This document shows, in pieces, positions 45,512-56,386 of a stretch of DNA of 64,000 nucleotides (the first letter of the stretch is position 1; every line of letters starts with the position of its first letter). The position numbers and the translations under genes are program-made. The stretch lies in the NCBI RefSeq assembly GCF_900156875.1, contig NZ_LT707408.1, positions 1,101,056 through 1,165,055 on the forward strand. The letters are read 5' to 3'. The notes beneath the pieces are model-generated. The model saw only the letters and a list, made by a program, of their open reading frames with translations. It did not search any database and had not been told where the DNA came from. The stretch comes from Robertmurraya dakarensis (GTDB lineage: Bacteria > Bacillota > Bacilli > Bacillales > Cytobacillaceae).

Positions 45512-45690
45512 CGTACTTCACTCCCATAAATAACTGCTTCTTACATTATAATAACTTATTCTCCAAATGTCATATCATTCCCTGTGATTGGATAGGTTAT
45601 CTAATAAGTTTTCCATTTTTTGGGGTTTCTCTATTGTAAAACAGTAGGACAGTCGCTATAGTAAGAATTGTCAATAAAGGAGGCGAAAAA

Positions 45691-46353
45691 GTGCTTTTTG
45701 TGAAGAGAATTTATCTTTATATTTTTCTATTAGGTGGATTTTTGACATTAACAGCATGTATGAACTCGAAAGCAACAGTGAATGAAATGTATGAAATATT
45801 AGAAAAAGTAGTTGAAACCGAAAAACAATTTGAAATGCAGCAAGAGCCCTTAGTTGAATTGGAAAAGAAAGAACAGGAATTATATAGTCAAATTATTGAA
45901 CTAGGTATGAAAGAAAAAGAGCAGATTAAAGAGTTAGCGACGGAAGCCATAAAAATTGTTCAAGATAGAAAAGAGCATATGGACAAAGAGAAGGAAAGTT
46001 TAAGATCTTCGAAGCAGCAATTTGAATCGATTTTGCCGCTAATTGAAGAATTGGATGAAGAAACTTTACAAGGTCAGGCCAAACAGTTATACGATACTAT
46101 GATGACTAGGTACGAATCACATGACAATTTATATGAACAATATTTAACTGGGTTAGAATTGGACCAAGAATTATATGAACTTTTTCAAAAAGGGAATGTA
46201 CCGATAGAAACGCTAGAAGAGAAAGTTCTTAAAATTAATGAAGCATATGAGCACGTATTAGAATCAAATAAAATATTTAATGAAAAAACGAAGGAATATA
46301 ATGTAATAAAAGAAGAATTTTATGAAAGTGCAGGAATAGAAACAAAAAAATAA
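45691..46353 (+). CDS. ykyA: YkyA-like lipoprotein
   Basis: 220 residues. Lipobox LTAC (Cys23) followed by an almost entirely helical, Glu/Lys/Gln-rich coiled-coil domain (pfam YkyA, putative cell-wall-binding lipoprotein). GTG start seven bases after AAGGAGG. Lies between defB and pdhA as in B. subtilis. Confidence 0.85.
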   Translation: MLFVKRIYLYIFLLGGFLTLTACMNSKATVNEMYEILEKVVETEKQFEMQQEPLVELEKKEQELYSQIIELGMKEKEQIKELATEAIKIVQDRKEHMDKEKESLRSSKQQFESILPLIEELDEETLQGQAKQLYDTMMTRYESHDNLYEQYLTGLELDQELYELFQKGNVPIETLEEKVLKINEAYEHVLESNKIFNEKTKEYNVIKEEFYESAGIETKK

Positions 46354-46366
46354 CCCATCATAGTAG

Positions 46367-46393
46367 GAATCGGGATAACCGGTTCTTTTTTTT
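46367..46393 (+). terminator. Terminator of ykyA
   Basis: Stem GAATCGG / CCGGTTC (one T-G pair), 5-base loop, followed by nine T. Confidence 0.8.
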
Positions 46394-48069
<1,676 letters not shown>

Positions 48070-48072
48070 ACC

Positions 48073-49050
48073 ATGGCGCAAATGACAATGATTCAAGCAA
48101 TCACGGATGCGTTACGAACAGAACTGCGTAATGATCCGAATGTACTCGTATTCGGTGAAGACGTAGGCGTTAACGGTGGGGTTTTCCGTGCAACAGAGGG
48201 TCTTCAAAAAGAATTCGGAGAAGATCGTGTGTTTGATACACCGTTAGCTGAATCTGGTATTGGCGGGCTGGCAGTTGGTCTTGGTTTACAGGGATTCCGT
48301 CCAGTTCCTGAGATTCAATTTTTTGGGTTCGTTTACGAAGTAATGGATTCTATTTCTGGTCAATTAGCTCGTATGCGCTACCGTTCAGGTGGCCGCTACC
48401 ATTCTCCTGTAACGATTCGTTCACCATTTGGCGGCGGGGTACATACTCCTGAAATGCATGCGGACAGCTTAGAAGGTTTAATGGCACAGCAGCCAGGTTT
48501 AAAAGTAGTAATTCCTTCTACTCCATATGATGCTAAAGGATTATTAATTTCCGCAATTCGTGATAACGATCCTGTTATTTTTCTTGAACATATGAAGTTG
48601 TATCGTTCATTCAGACAAGAGGTACCGGAAGAAGAATATACGATTCCATTAGGAAAAGCAGAAGTGAAACGTGAAGGTTCTGATCTATCCATTATTACAT
48701 ATGGGGCAATGGTTCATGAATCTATTAAGGCAGCGGAAGAGCTTGAAAAAGAAGGACATTCTGTAGAGGTAGTTGATTTACGTACAGTAAGTCCATTAGA
48801 TATTGATACGATTATTTCTTCTGTTGAAAAAACGGGCCGTGCTATTGTTGTACAAGAAGCACAAAAACAAGCGGGAGTTGCTGCTAATGTAGTTGCTGAA
48901 ATCAACGATCGTGCGATCTTAAGTTTAGAAGCACCAGTTTTACGTGTAGCAGCACCAGATACTGTATTCGCATTCCCTCAAGCTGAAGCTGTATGGCTTC
49001 CGAATTATAAGGATATTATCGAAACAGCAAAGAAAGTATTTAACTTTTAA
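48073..49050 (+). CDS. pdhB: Pyruvate dehydrogenase E1 beta subunit
   Basis: 325 residues with [15 protein letters not shown], the transketolase-like pyrimidine-binding domain and a C-terminal domain ending in the typical [13 protein letters not shown]. Pairs with PdhA to form the E1 heterotetramer. Three bases after pdhA, ribosome site AAGGAG. Confidence 0.98.
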   Translation: MAQMTMIQAITDALRTELRNDPNVLVFGEDVGVNGGVFRATEGLQKEFGEDRVFDTPLAESGIGGLAVGLGLQGFRPVPEIQFFGFVYEVMDSISGQLARMRYRSGGRYHSPVTIRSPFGGGVHTPEMHADSLEGLMAQQPGLKVVIPSTPYDAKGLLISAIRDNDPVIFLEHMKLYRSFRQEVPEEEYTIPLGKAEVKREGSDLSIITYGAMVHESIKAAEELEKEGHSVEVVDLRTVSPLDIDTIISSVEKTGRAIVVQEAQKQAGVAANVVAEINDRAILSLEAPVLRVAAPDTVFAFPQAEAVWLPNYKDIIETAKKVFNF

Positions 49051-49106
49051 TAGGGACTAGCCCTAATCTATACACAAATGAAAGCAACAATAGGAGGGTG
49101 TTTCCA

Positions 49107-50393
49107 ATGGCATTCCAATTTAAATTGCCTGATATTGGTGAAGGTATCCATGAAGGTGAAATAGTAAAATGGTTTGTAAAACCAGGAGATAAAGTACAAG
49201 AAGACGACGTTCTTTGTGAAGTCCAAAATGATAAAGCGGTCGTAGAAATTCCTTCTCCGGTAGAAGGAACAGTTGAAGAAGTACTTGTTGATGAAGGAAC
49301 TGTTGCTACAGTTGGCCAAGTACTAATTACGTTTGATGCGCCTGGATATGAAGATTTAAAATTTAAAGGCGATGAAGAAGAAACTCCAAAAGAGGAAGCT
49401 AAATCTGCAGAACCAGCTCCAGCAGCAGAAGCACCTGCTGCAGCAACTGAACAGGCAGATCCTAATAGAAGAGTTATTGCAATGCCATCAGTTCGTAAGT
49501 ATGCGCGCGAAAATGGTGTAGATATCCGTCAGGTTGCTGGTTCAGGTGACAACGGACGAGTACTTAAATCAGATATAGATGCTTTCTTAAGTGGTGGAGC
49601 ACCAGCAGCCGCTAAAGCTGAAGGGCAGGCAGCACCAGAAGCACCAGAAGCTGAAACAAAAGCAGCTCCTATGCCGATCCCAGCTGGAGAATATCCTGAA
49701 ACTCGTGAAAAGATGAGCGGTATCCGCAAAGCAATTGCGAAGGCGATGGTTAACTCTAAACATACTGCACCGCATGTTACATTAATGGATGAAATTGATG
49801 TTACAAAGCTTGTTGCACATCGTAAGAAGTTTAAAGAAGTTGCTGCAAACAAAGGAATCAAGCTTACATTCCTTCCTTACGTTGTAAAAGCTTTAACGAG
49901 CGCATTGCGTGAATTCCCAGTTCTTAATACATCACTTGATGATGCAACACAAGAAATTGTTCATAAGCACTACTTCAATATCGGAATTGCTGCTGATACT
50001 GAAAAAGGCTTGTTAGTTCCGGTCGTTAAAGATGCAGATCGTAAATCTGTATTCAATATCTCAAATGAGATTAATGAGTTGGCAGGAAAAGCACGAGATG
50101 GTAAACTAGCTCCTGATGAGATGAAAGGTGCATCTTGTACAATCACAAATATCGGTTCAGCAGGTGGTCAATGGTTTACACCGGTTATTAATCATCCTGA
50201 AGTTGCCATTCTTGGTATTGGTCGTATTGCCGAAAAGCCAGTTGTTAAGGACGGCGAAATTGTAGCAGCTCCTGTTCTTGCACTATCTTTAAGCTTTGAT
50301 CACAGAATGATTGATGGAGCAACTGCACAAAATGCTCTTAACCATATTAAACGTTTATTAAATGACCCTGAACTATTGTTAATGGAGGCGTAA
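49107..50393 (+). CDS. pdhC: Dihydrolipoamide acetyltransferase (E2) of pyruvate dehydrogenase
   Basis: 428 residues. One lipoyl domain with the lipoylated Lys in QNDKAVVEI, an Ala/Pro/Glu-rich linker, the E3/E1-binding domain ([18 protein letters not shown]), a second linker, and the catalytic domain with [13 protein letters not shown] 49107 after AGGAGGGTGTTTCC. Core of the complex. Confidence 0.98.
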   Translation: MAFQFKLPDIGEGIHEGEIVKWFVKPGDKVQEDDVLCEVQNDKAVVEIPSPVEGTVEEVLVDEGTVATVGQVLITFDAPGYEDLKFKGDEEETPKEEAKSAEPAPAAEAPAAATEQADPNRRVIAMPSVRKYARENGVDIRQVAGSGDNGRVLKSDIDAFLSGGAPAAAKAEGQAAPEAPEAETKAAPMPIPAGEYPETREKMSGIRKAIAKAMVNSKHTAPHVTLMDEIDVTKLVAHRKKFKEVAANKGIKLTFLPYVVKALTSALREFPVLNTSLDDATQEIVHKHYFNIGIAADTEKGLLVPVVKDADRKSVFNISNEINELAGKARDGKLAPDEMKGASCTITNIGSAGGQWFTPVINHPEVAILGIGRIAEKPVVKDGEIVAAPVLALSLSFDHRMIDGATAQNALNHIKRLLNDPELLLMEA

Positions 50394-50396
50394 TAC

Positions 50397-51809
50397 ATGG
50401 TAGTTGGAGATTTCCCGATTGAAACAGATACTATAGTCATCGGATCAGGCCCTGGTGGGTATGTTGCAGCCATTCGTGCTGCTCAGCTAGGCCAAAAGGT
50501 AACGATCGTAGAAAAGGAGCACGTTGGAGGAGTTTGTCTAAATGTCGGCTGTATTCCTTCAAAGGCTCTAATCGCAGCTGGGCATCGCTATGAAACAGCA
50601 AAGCATTCTGATGCTTACGGAATTACAGCTGAAAACGTAAAAGTGGACTTTACTAAGGTCCAGGATTGGAAAGCTAGCATTGTTAAGAAACTTACAGGCG
50701 GAGTAGAAGGACTATTAAAAGGTAACAAGGTGGATATCGTTCAAGGTGAGGCGTTCTTCGTGGACGGCAATTCATTAAAAGTAATGAGCGAAACAGCGTC
50801 TCAAACTTATACGTTTAAAAATGCCATTATTGCAACTGGTTCTCGTCCAATTGAATTACCTACGTTTAAGTTCTCTAAGCGTGTACTAAGCTCGACAGGA
50901 GCTCTTGCACTACAAGAGATACCTGAAAAGATTGTCGTAATTGGCGGCGGTGTAATTGGTGTTGAACTTGGAAGTGCATATGCAAACTTCGGAACGCAAG
51001 TAACAATCTTAGAGGGTGCGGATGATATTCTAAGCGTTGGTTTCGAAAAGCAAATGACTGCTATTGTGAAGAAAGGCCTTAAGAAAAAAGGTGTGGAAAT
51101 CGTTACAAAAGCAATGGCTAAAGGTGTTGAAGAAACAGAAAATGGTGTGACTGTTTCTTATGAAGCTAAAGGCGAAGAACAGAAAATTGATGCTGACTAT
51201 GTTTTTGTAATGGTTGGACGTCGTCCAAATACGGATGAAATGGGACTAGAACAAGCTGGCGTTAAAGTAAGTGACCGCGGTATTATTGAAATTGATAAGC
51301 AGTGCCGTACAAGTGTCAGCAATATTTATGCCATTGGTGATGTTGTACCAGGACCTCAACTAGCACATAAAGCTTCTTATGAAGGAAAAATTGCAGCAGA
51401 GGCTATTTCTGGCCATCCATCTGAAATTGATTATCTTGGAATTCCAGCTGTAGTATTCTCAGACCCTGAACTAGCTACAGTAGGATATTTAGAACAAGAA
51501 GCAAAGGATGAGGGTATTGACGTTGTTGCTGCTAAATTCCCATATGCGGCTAATGGACGTGCTTTATCCCTTGACAGCACAGATGGTTTCGTAAAATTAG
51601 TCACTCGCAAAGAAGATGGACTTGTGATCGGGGCACAAATCGCTGGTGCAAATGCATCAGATATCATTGCTGAACTAGGCTTAGCGATTGAAGCTGGTAT
51701 GACAGCAGAGGATATCGCTATGACCATCCATGCTCATCCAACACTAGGTGAGATTACAATGGAAGCAGCAGAAGTTGCTCTTGGAACTCCAATTCATATT
51801 TTAAAATAA
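50397..51809 (+). CDS. pdhD: Dihydrolipoamide dehydrogenase (E3)
   Basis: 470 residues. FAD motif [17 protein letters not shown], redox disulfide [16 protein letters not shown] motif [10 protein letters not shown] and C-terminal His-Glu pair in HAHPTLGE. Reoxidises lipoamide. Strong terminator follows; last gene of the operon. Confidence 0.98.
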   Translation: MVVGDFPIETDTIVIGSGPGGYVAAIRAAQLGQKVTIVEKEHVGGVCLNVGCIPSKALIAAGHRYETAKHSDAYGITAENVKVDFTKVQDWKASIVKKLTGGVEGLLKGNKVDIVQGEAFFVDGNSLKVMSETASQTYTFKNAIIATGSRPIELPTFKFSKRVLSSTGALALQEIPEKIVVIGGGVIGVELGSAYANFGTQVTILEGADDILSVGFEKQMTAIVKKGLKKKGVEIVTKAMAKGVEETENGVTVSYEAKGEEQKIDADYVFVMVGRRPNTDEMGLEQAGVKVSDRGIIEIDKQCRTSVSNIYAIGDVVPGPQLAHKASYEGKIAAEAISGHPSEIDYLGIPAVVFSDPELATVGYLEQEAKDEGIDVVAAKFPYAANGRALSLDSTDGFVKLVTRKEDGLVIGAQIAGANASDIIAELGLAIEAGMTAEDIAMTIHAHPTLGEITMEAAEVALGTPIHILK

Positions 51810-51815
51810 TAATGT

Positions 51816-51852
51816 AAAAAATCCTTCTCGGACGGCCGAGAAGGATTTTTTA
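51816..51852. terminator. Terminator of the pdh operon and slp
   Basis: 14-bp stem AAAAATCCTTCTCGG / CCGAGAAGGATTTTT with a 4-base loop, symmetrical A- and T-runs. Confidence 0.92.
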
Positions 51853-52218
51853 TTGTGATTTAGAAAGAGCGGAAGAGATAGGTTTAACAATTTGTTCCCG
51901 TGAAATTTCCCCATCTACCCTTGCTACAACCTGATCGTTGTACATGACTATAATAGCGGGACACTCTTTTACTTTAAATGTATCGTAATAATCTTTTGCT
52001 TTTGACGGCGGAAGAATTAACATATTCTTTATTTCTTCAGGAAATTGCTGCTTCAGAGCAATAATTGCATCATAGTAAGGTGCTTCAATTTGATATTTAG
52101 ATTCATCAGTGAAAAATACGATCTGTTTAGTGCTGCTATCAATTTTTAATTTTTCTTTTTGACATGCAGTAGTGATGAACAAAAGAGAAATCATCATAAT
52201 GATCGATAGCCCCTTCAT
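51850..52218 (-). CDS. slp: Slp-like small lipoprotein with thioredoxin-like domain
   Basis: 122 residues. Lipobox ITTAC, then a compact alpha/beta domain with a thioredoxin-like end (ECPAIIVMYNDQVVARVDG) but no CXXC pair. The same place and size as slp, between pdhD and speA in B. subtilis. ATG 52218 follows GCGAGGAATTGAG; the earlier ATG at 52272 is not supported. Confidence 0.75.
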   Translation of the reverse strand: MKGLSIIMMISLLFITTACQKEKLKIDSSTKQIVFFTDESKYQIEAPYYDAIIALKQQFPEEIKNMLILPPSKAKDYYDTFKVKECPAIIVMYNDQVVARVDGEISREQIVKPISSALSKSQ

Positions 52219-52413
52219 CTCAATTCCTCGCTTTTCCCTAAAGTAACTCGAATAGAAGTCATTCACATTCATTCAAGATTTAGAACATATTTTAACATAT
52301 GAACAGTCCTATTCTTTTATTGTCATGTAAATGTTACATAAATGAAAAATATCATTAGGGGTGTATTCATAAAATATAGTAAAGTCTATTTCTAGCAGTA
52401 AATGGAGGTTTAA

Positions 52414-52650
52414 ATGAAGATATATATGGTTGTTTTATATCAGATGATTATTTGGAGCAGTTATACTCTTATTGAATGGCTCTCAAAATATGATGATCCT
52501 TTATATAATATACTTATGTTTCTAGTATTTTTCTATATAGCAGTTGTTTCTGGCAACTATATGATCAAATCAATAAGAAAAACCTTTATGATTAGCGTAT
52601 TTAGCTTGGCCGCATATGGGTTGATTCAGTTAATATTAAATTATATTTAA
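52414..52650 (+). CDS. Small membrane protein, unknown
   Basis: 78 residues, two or three membrane helices separated by short charged loops (EWLSKYDDP, KSIRKTF). Starts well after AAATGGAGG. No family recognised. It borders the left end of a decayed insertion sequence, so its downstream context was altered. Confidence 0.55.
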   Translation: MKIYMVVLYQMIIWSSYTLIEWLSKYDDPLYNILMFLVFFYIAVVSGNYMIKSIRKTFMISVFSLAAYGLIQLILNYI

Positions 52651-52741
52651 AATTTTAAGTAAAAGGAGAAAGGGGCTGTCCAAAAGTCAGGTAACTGACC
52701 ATTGACAGCCTTTTAATTATAGATGTTGGTTAAATGGAGCT

Positions 52742-52870
52742 GTTGATTTCCACTTCAGGCACTTCGCTTTCCGCGGGCGGTACGGGGAGCCTCCTCGGCG
52801 CTAAGCGCCTGTGGGGTCTCCCCTGCCCCGTCATCCCGCAGGAGTCTTCGTGCCTTCCGTTCCAATCAAC
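52742..52870. repeat. GC-rich structured repeat element
   Basis: 129 bases bounded by GTTGATT and AATCAAC. Nested complementary blocks: CAGGCACTTCG/CGTGCC, GCGGG/CCCGC, GGGGAG/CTCCCC and a central GGCGCT-A-AGCGCC. Far richer in GC than its surroundings. From memory, nearly the same sequence recurs in many Bacillaceae genomes. Confidence 0.65.
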
Positions 52871-52982
52871 CTATATTAAATCTTTTTTGGCTTATCAACT
52901 ATCAAATTATAAAAAAGTACAGGAAAACGTCCTTCTAAGATGTAAGTGACCAAACCAACATTTTAAAAGGGGGTTTTTCCAA

Positions 52983-53288
52983 CGACTACTACTGCAAATT
53001 ATAAAACTCAAATGACTCTTCTTCCAGAGGTTGATGAAAAAATGCCTCCTAAAAGACAATTAGCTCCAACACTTAAAACCTATGCCAACCTTCAAATTCA
53101 ATTCATATTCTTGATATTGAAACACTTGTTCCAGAGAATCATATGGCTCTTATAGGGTTTGGAATTGTGGCATTAGCCCACAATATACTGAAAGTAGCCT
53201 GTATCCGACGGCTACTTTCAGGGAATGATACATATAATAAAAAAGCAATTGGAGAAAAACGAGCTGTTTTTCTCCAATTGCTTTTTTT
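52983..53288 (+). pseudogene. Transposase remnant
   Basis: A frame from about 52983 reads 50-odd codons of a transposase-like N-terminus and stops; a second frame gives the C-terminus ending near 53288. The catalytic centre is missing, so the gene is an internal deletion derivative. Confidence 0.55.
53239..53288. terminator. Strong hairpin terminator at the IS remnant's right end
   Basis: 22-bp perfect stem around GCAATTGGAGAAAAAC / GTTTTTCTCCAATTGC with a 5-base loop, A-run left and T-run right; also positioned to end the DUF1885 gene. Confidence 0.88.
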
Positions 53289-53313
53289 AGGGACTTATTG
53301 ACTGCCCTTTTAC

Positions 53314-53748
53314 TTATTTTCTAGGATAATAGTACATGATTCTTCCATTAAATAAATGGAGTTCACCTTGTAACTTTTTTGCGAGGAATTTACAGAATTC
53401 ATTTGCTTTAGCTTTGTCTCCGAATTTTGCTGTTTCTGGAAGTGTTACTTGGATATAGGTTTGCTTCCTTTTGGATCCGTCATCCTCGGTTACTTCCTCA
53501 GCGTCCACACCGATTAAGATCATATTGTAATCATGATGATTAGACTTTAGATAAAACCATTGGTCTTTTCCTTCAGGCTTTTCTTTTACTTCATAAGGAA
53601 AGGCAGATTGACTATAATCCCAACCTACTTGTTTACCGGTTTTGCTTGTAATTTCTTTATAATATTGAAAAAGCTCTTTAATATCTTCTGTGGTAACGGT
53701 TTCTTTAAGTGATGCTGGTACGAGTTTTATGTATGCATTGCTAGTCAT
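53314..53748 (-). CDS. DUF1885-family protein
   Basis: 144 residues. AYIKLVPAS...ELFQYYKEITSKTGKQVGWDY...SAFPYE and GKDQWFYLK are recalled features of DUF1885, a Bacillaceae family with a solved structure and no known role. The ATG at 53748 follows GGGGGATG. Not secreted. Confidence 0.75.
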   Translation of the reverse strand: MTSNAYIKLVPASLKETVTTEDIKELFQYYKEITSKTGKQVGWDYSQSAFPYEVKEKPEGKDQWFYLKSNHHDYNMILIGVDAEEVTEDDGSKRKQTYIQVTLPETAKFGDKAKANEFCKFLAKKLQGELHLFNGRIMYYYPRK

Positions 53749-53949
53749 TTTACATCCCCCAATTCCCTTTTCTAATAGACCTACTTCCATTACTATCATA
53801 TATTTAAAAACTAAAAAGATTCTATCTCCTATTTTATCATTTAATAAAATTCTGTGACAACTTAATACATAATCACTTAGAACTATTGCAAAAATTGCAT
53901 TAACAAGTTATACTAAGATTCTAAATATTCAAAAAAAAGGAGGAAAGAT

Positions 53950-54249
53950 ATGGAACTTTTCGATAAGTTATATGATGAAAATGAAAAAGCGAAAGTTCGA
54001 TTTGTTGGTTTTACAACAGAAGAAACACGCTATGATTTTGGAATTATTTACACGAATATGTTTTTCGGTAAACCTCTTGTTATTTGTATGCAAACTGGCC
54101 GTTCGACCCTCCTCGATCCTAAAGACCTCGAAGATCTCGAGTACATCCAATCTGCCTTTCGTATCCAAGATAAACAGCAAGTATCTGACCTTATTGAGTT
54201 TTTTAAATTAGCCCTTCCGCAAACTCCTTATACTCCTCAATATGAATAA
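53950..54249 (+). CDS. DUF3055-family cytosolic protein
   Basis: 99 residues with EETRYDFGIIYTNMFFGKPLVICMQTGR and a LDPKDLEDLEYIQ motif, which I recognise as DUF3055. Small alpha/beta protein, function unknown. Starts after AAGGAGG, upstream of sr1 on the same strand. Confidence 0.75.
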   Translation: MELFDKLYDENEKAKVRFVGFTTEETRYDFGIIYTNMFFGKPLVICMQTGRSTLLDPKDLEDLEYIQSAFRIQDKQQVSDLIEFFKLALPQTPYTPQYE

Positions 54250-54354
54250 GAAGAACGGACCTGAGCTTTTTCAGGTCTGTTTTTAGAATGAATAAACTCC
54301 TCATTCCCTTTAAACTGTTCAATTTATGATTAAAAAGTGCTCAAAAAACTTTAA

Positions 54355-54365
54355 TGTGTTATACA
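54355..54365. promoter_or_regulatory. CcpN operator 1 of sr1
   Basis: TGTGTTATACA matches all 11 positions of the CcpN consensus TRTGHYATAYW, just upstream of the -35 box. Confidence 0.75.
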
Positions 54366-54373
54366 ATTTAGGC

Positions 54374-54402
54374 TTGAAATATTAATAATGATATATTATT
54401 AT
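54374..54402 (+). promoter_or_regulatory. sr1 promoter
   Basis: TTGAAA and TATTAT with a 17-base spacer; predicted start of transcription near 54409. Confidence 0.75.
54387..54397. promoter_or_regulatory. CcpN operator 2 of sr1
   Basis: AATGATATATT matches 10 of 11 positions of TRTGHYATAYW and lies in the promoter spacer, touching the -10. Confidence 0.65.
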
Positions 54403-54467
54403 ATATTCAAGAGCTAATTAAACGCTTTCAATATGATAAGATTACTTAATGAAAAGGGGAATGAAGG

Positions 54468-54590
54468 ATGGGTACCATCGTATGCCAAACTTGTGAAACA
54501 ACTATTGATCATTTCGAAGATGAAAAAGTAACGGTACTTTATGCAAATGCAAAATGCGATTGCTGTCATACTCCTAATACAGAAGAATAG
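54468..54590 (+). CDS. sr1P: SR1P, GapA-binding peptide
   Basis: 40 residues: MGTIVCQTCETTIDHFEDEK start, VTVLY, then CDCCH. The pattern and two cysteine pairs fit SR1P, which binds glyceraldehyde-3-phosphate dehydrogenase GapA and promotes the GapA-RNase J1 interaction. rnjA is encoded at 41691-43358 in this window. The ATG lies close after AATGAAGG. Confidence 0.88.
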   Translation: MGTIVCQTCETTIDHFEDEKVTVLYANAKCDCCHTPNTEE

Positions 54591-54612
54591 TGGTCAAATC
54601 TTTTAATAACAG

Positions 54613-54645
54613 AACATACTCTCGTGGTATGTTTTTTTTTTTTTT
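54613..54645 (+). terminator. Terminator of sr1
   Basis: Stem AACATAC / GTATGTT with a 7-base loop followed by a run of about 12 T. Confidence 0.92.
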
Positions 54646-54650
54646 GTAAA

Positions 54651-54679
54651 AAAACCTTCCTGTGTGAAAGGAAGGTTTT
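54651..54679 (-). terminator. Terminator of speA
   Basis: Stem AAAACCTTCC / GGAAGGTTTT, 9-base loop, T-run on the minus strand. Confidence 0.88.
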
Positions 54680-54682
54680 AAT

Positions 54683-56152
54683 TTATTTGATTGCTTTATG
54701 CTCTTTTATTACTCTTAACATTCTTGCGTCAAAATTTTCCGGACCTTGTACAGGCAGTCCTGCTTTAATATTTTCCTTTATATATAGCAAATTATCTCTT
54801 GTAATGATTTCACCTGGTATGAAAATAGGAATTCCAGGCGGATAAACCATAATAAACTCTGCAATGATCCTTCCTTCTGATTCATCAAACGGAACAAGCT
54901 CCGTTTCTGCATAAAATGCATCTCTAGGCGTTAGCGATAATACGGGGATATCTGGCAGTAATACTTTTGCATTGACTACATATGAATTATTGCGCGGTCT
55001 TTGAGCCAATTCCCTTAAAGCTTTAATTAAAGCATTTGCATCCTGCTCAGTATCTCCTGGTGTTACGATACAAAGGATGTTATAAAGATCGGAAAGTTCA
55101 ACTTCGATATTGTATGTTTCTCGAAGCCAGGTTTCAACCTCAAAACCCGTTAATCCCAACTCTTTTACTGAGATAATTAATTTTGTTGGATCGAAATCGA
55201 ACGTTGCTTGTGTTCCTAGAATCTCTTCCCCGACACAATAAAGATGTTGTATTTCATTAATCTCCTTACGCATTGATTTAGCAAGGGTAATAGTCCTATC
55301 TACCAGTTCTCTCCCTTTTGTTGCCAATTGTTTGCGGGCTGTATCCAAGGAAGCAAGCAGTAAATAGGAAGTAGAGGTTGTTGTCAGCATACTTAGAATA
55401 GATTGCACTCTTTTATACGAGACAAGACCTTCTTTTACGTTTAATACAGAGCTCTGTGTCATTGAACCACCTAATTTATGAACACTTGTTGCTGCCATAT
55501 CTGCACCTGCTTGCATAGCGGATATTGGCAGATCCTCGTGGAAGTGAATATGTACACCATGTGCTTCATCCACAAGTACAGGAATATCATAAGAGTGGGC
55601 AATGTTTACAATCTTCTTTAAATCTGCTGCAAACCCAAAATAAGTCGGGTTAATAACGAGTACCCCTTTAGCATCGGGATGTTGTTCTAGCGCTCTTTCT
55701 ACGGCATCAGTAGTGATTCCGTGTGAGATCCCAAGGTTTTCATCTACTTCAGGGTGAATAAAGATCGGAACAGCCCCTGAAAAGACAATAGCTGACATAA
55801 CAGATTTATGCACATTTCTAGGAACAATGATTTTATCTCCTGGTCCGCATACAGCCATGACCATGGTCATAATTGCACCGCTTGTACCTTGGACAGAGAA
55901 AAAGGTATGATCGGCACCGAAAGCTTCTGCAGCTAAATCCTGTGCTTTTTTTATCATTCCTTTAGGAGCGTGTAGATCATCAAGTGGGCCTATATTGATT
56001 AAATCAATTGACAAAGCATTTTCACCAATGAAATTTTTAAAATCCGGATCCATCCCTACGCCTTTTTTATGACCAGGAATATGGAATTGAATAGGATTTT
56101 TTTTAGCATGTTCTAGTAAACCGCTAAATAACGGTGTATCGTATTGGGACAA
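54683..56152 (-). CDS. speA: Biosynthetic arginine decarboxylase
   Basis: 489 residues, fold type I PLP enzyme of the Orn/Lys/Arg decarboxylase group: PLP Lys in SVHKLGGSMTQSS, DEAHGVH motif, and C-terminal VYPPGIPIFIPGE. It makes agmatine for polyamines. The TTG at 56152 lies nine bases after AGAGGTG and gives the MSQYDTPL start of the family; a GTG at 56164 touches the ribosome site. It is convergent with sr1. Confidence 0.95.
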   Translation of the reverse strand: MSQYDTPLFSGLLEHAKKNPIQFHIPGHKKGVGMDPDFKNFIGENALSIDLINIGPLDDLHAPKGMIKKAQDLAAEAFGADHTFFSVQGTSGAIMTMVMAVCGPGDKIIVPRNVHKSVMSAIVFSGAVPIFIHPEVDENLGISHGITTDAVERALEQHPDAKGVLVINPTYFGFAADLKKIVNIAHSYDIPVLVDEAHGVHIHFHEDLPISAMQAGADMAATSVHKLGGSMTQSSVLNVKEGLVSYKRVQSILSMLTTTSTSYLLLASLDTARKQLATKGRELVDRTITLAKSMRKEINEIQHLYCVGEEILGTQATFDFDPTKLIISVKELGLTGFEVETWLRETYNIEVELSDLYNILCIVTPGDTEQDANALIKALRELAQRPRNNSYVVNAKVLLPDIPVLSLTPRDAFYAETELVPFDESEGRIIAEFIMVYPPGIPIFIPGEIITRDNLLYIKENIKAGLPVQGPENFDARMLRVIKEHKAIK

Positions 56153-56386
56153 GTATTTCCACACCTCTTTAATAGTATTATTTTCTATTTGGTCGTACTG
56201 CCATTCATGTTTTAAAACTTGCAGTACTTAAAGTTGTAAATAAAACAAATGAATTATAGCATTAATCATTTTCGTTGCATAGAAAAAATATGACTTTATC
56301 GTTGTTAGTTTTTGAAGATGAAAGGAAATTAACACATGAAAATAGAAATTTAATAATGAAAACAAATTTAAGATGGAGGAAATAAG

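Larger units (their letters stand above)
52669..53311. mobile_element. Decayed insertion sequence (IS1182-like) with terminal repeats
   Basis: The left end AAAGGGGCTGTCCAAAAGTC and the complement of the right end (AAAAGGGCAGTCAATAAGTC) align as imperfect terminal inverted repeats. Inside are the start of a transposase frame from about 52983 (TTTANYKTQMTLLPEVDE) and, in another frame, a transposase-like C-terminus (NHMALIGFGIVALAHNILKV, about 53136-53200) with the middle deleted. Also inside: GC-rich hairpin element, a 10-bp stem at 53190-53219 and a terminator. Cannot move by itself. Confidence 0.65.
54409..54645 (+). ncRNA. sr1: SR1 dual-function small RNA
   Basis: Predicted transcript of about 237 nt from the promoter at 54374 to the terminator at 54613, close to the 205 nt of B. 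subtilis SR1. It encodes SR1P and lies between the pdh/slp region and speA as in B. subtilis. There SR1 base-pairs with ahrC mRNA (arginine catabolism) and is repressed by CcpN under glycolytic conditions. Base-pairing function here is inferred, not shown. Confidence 0.8.
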
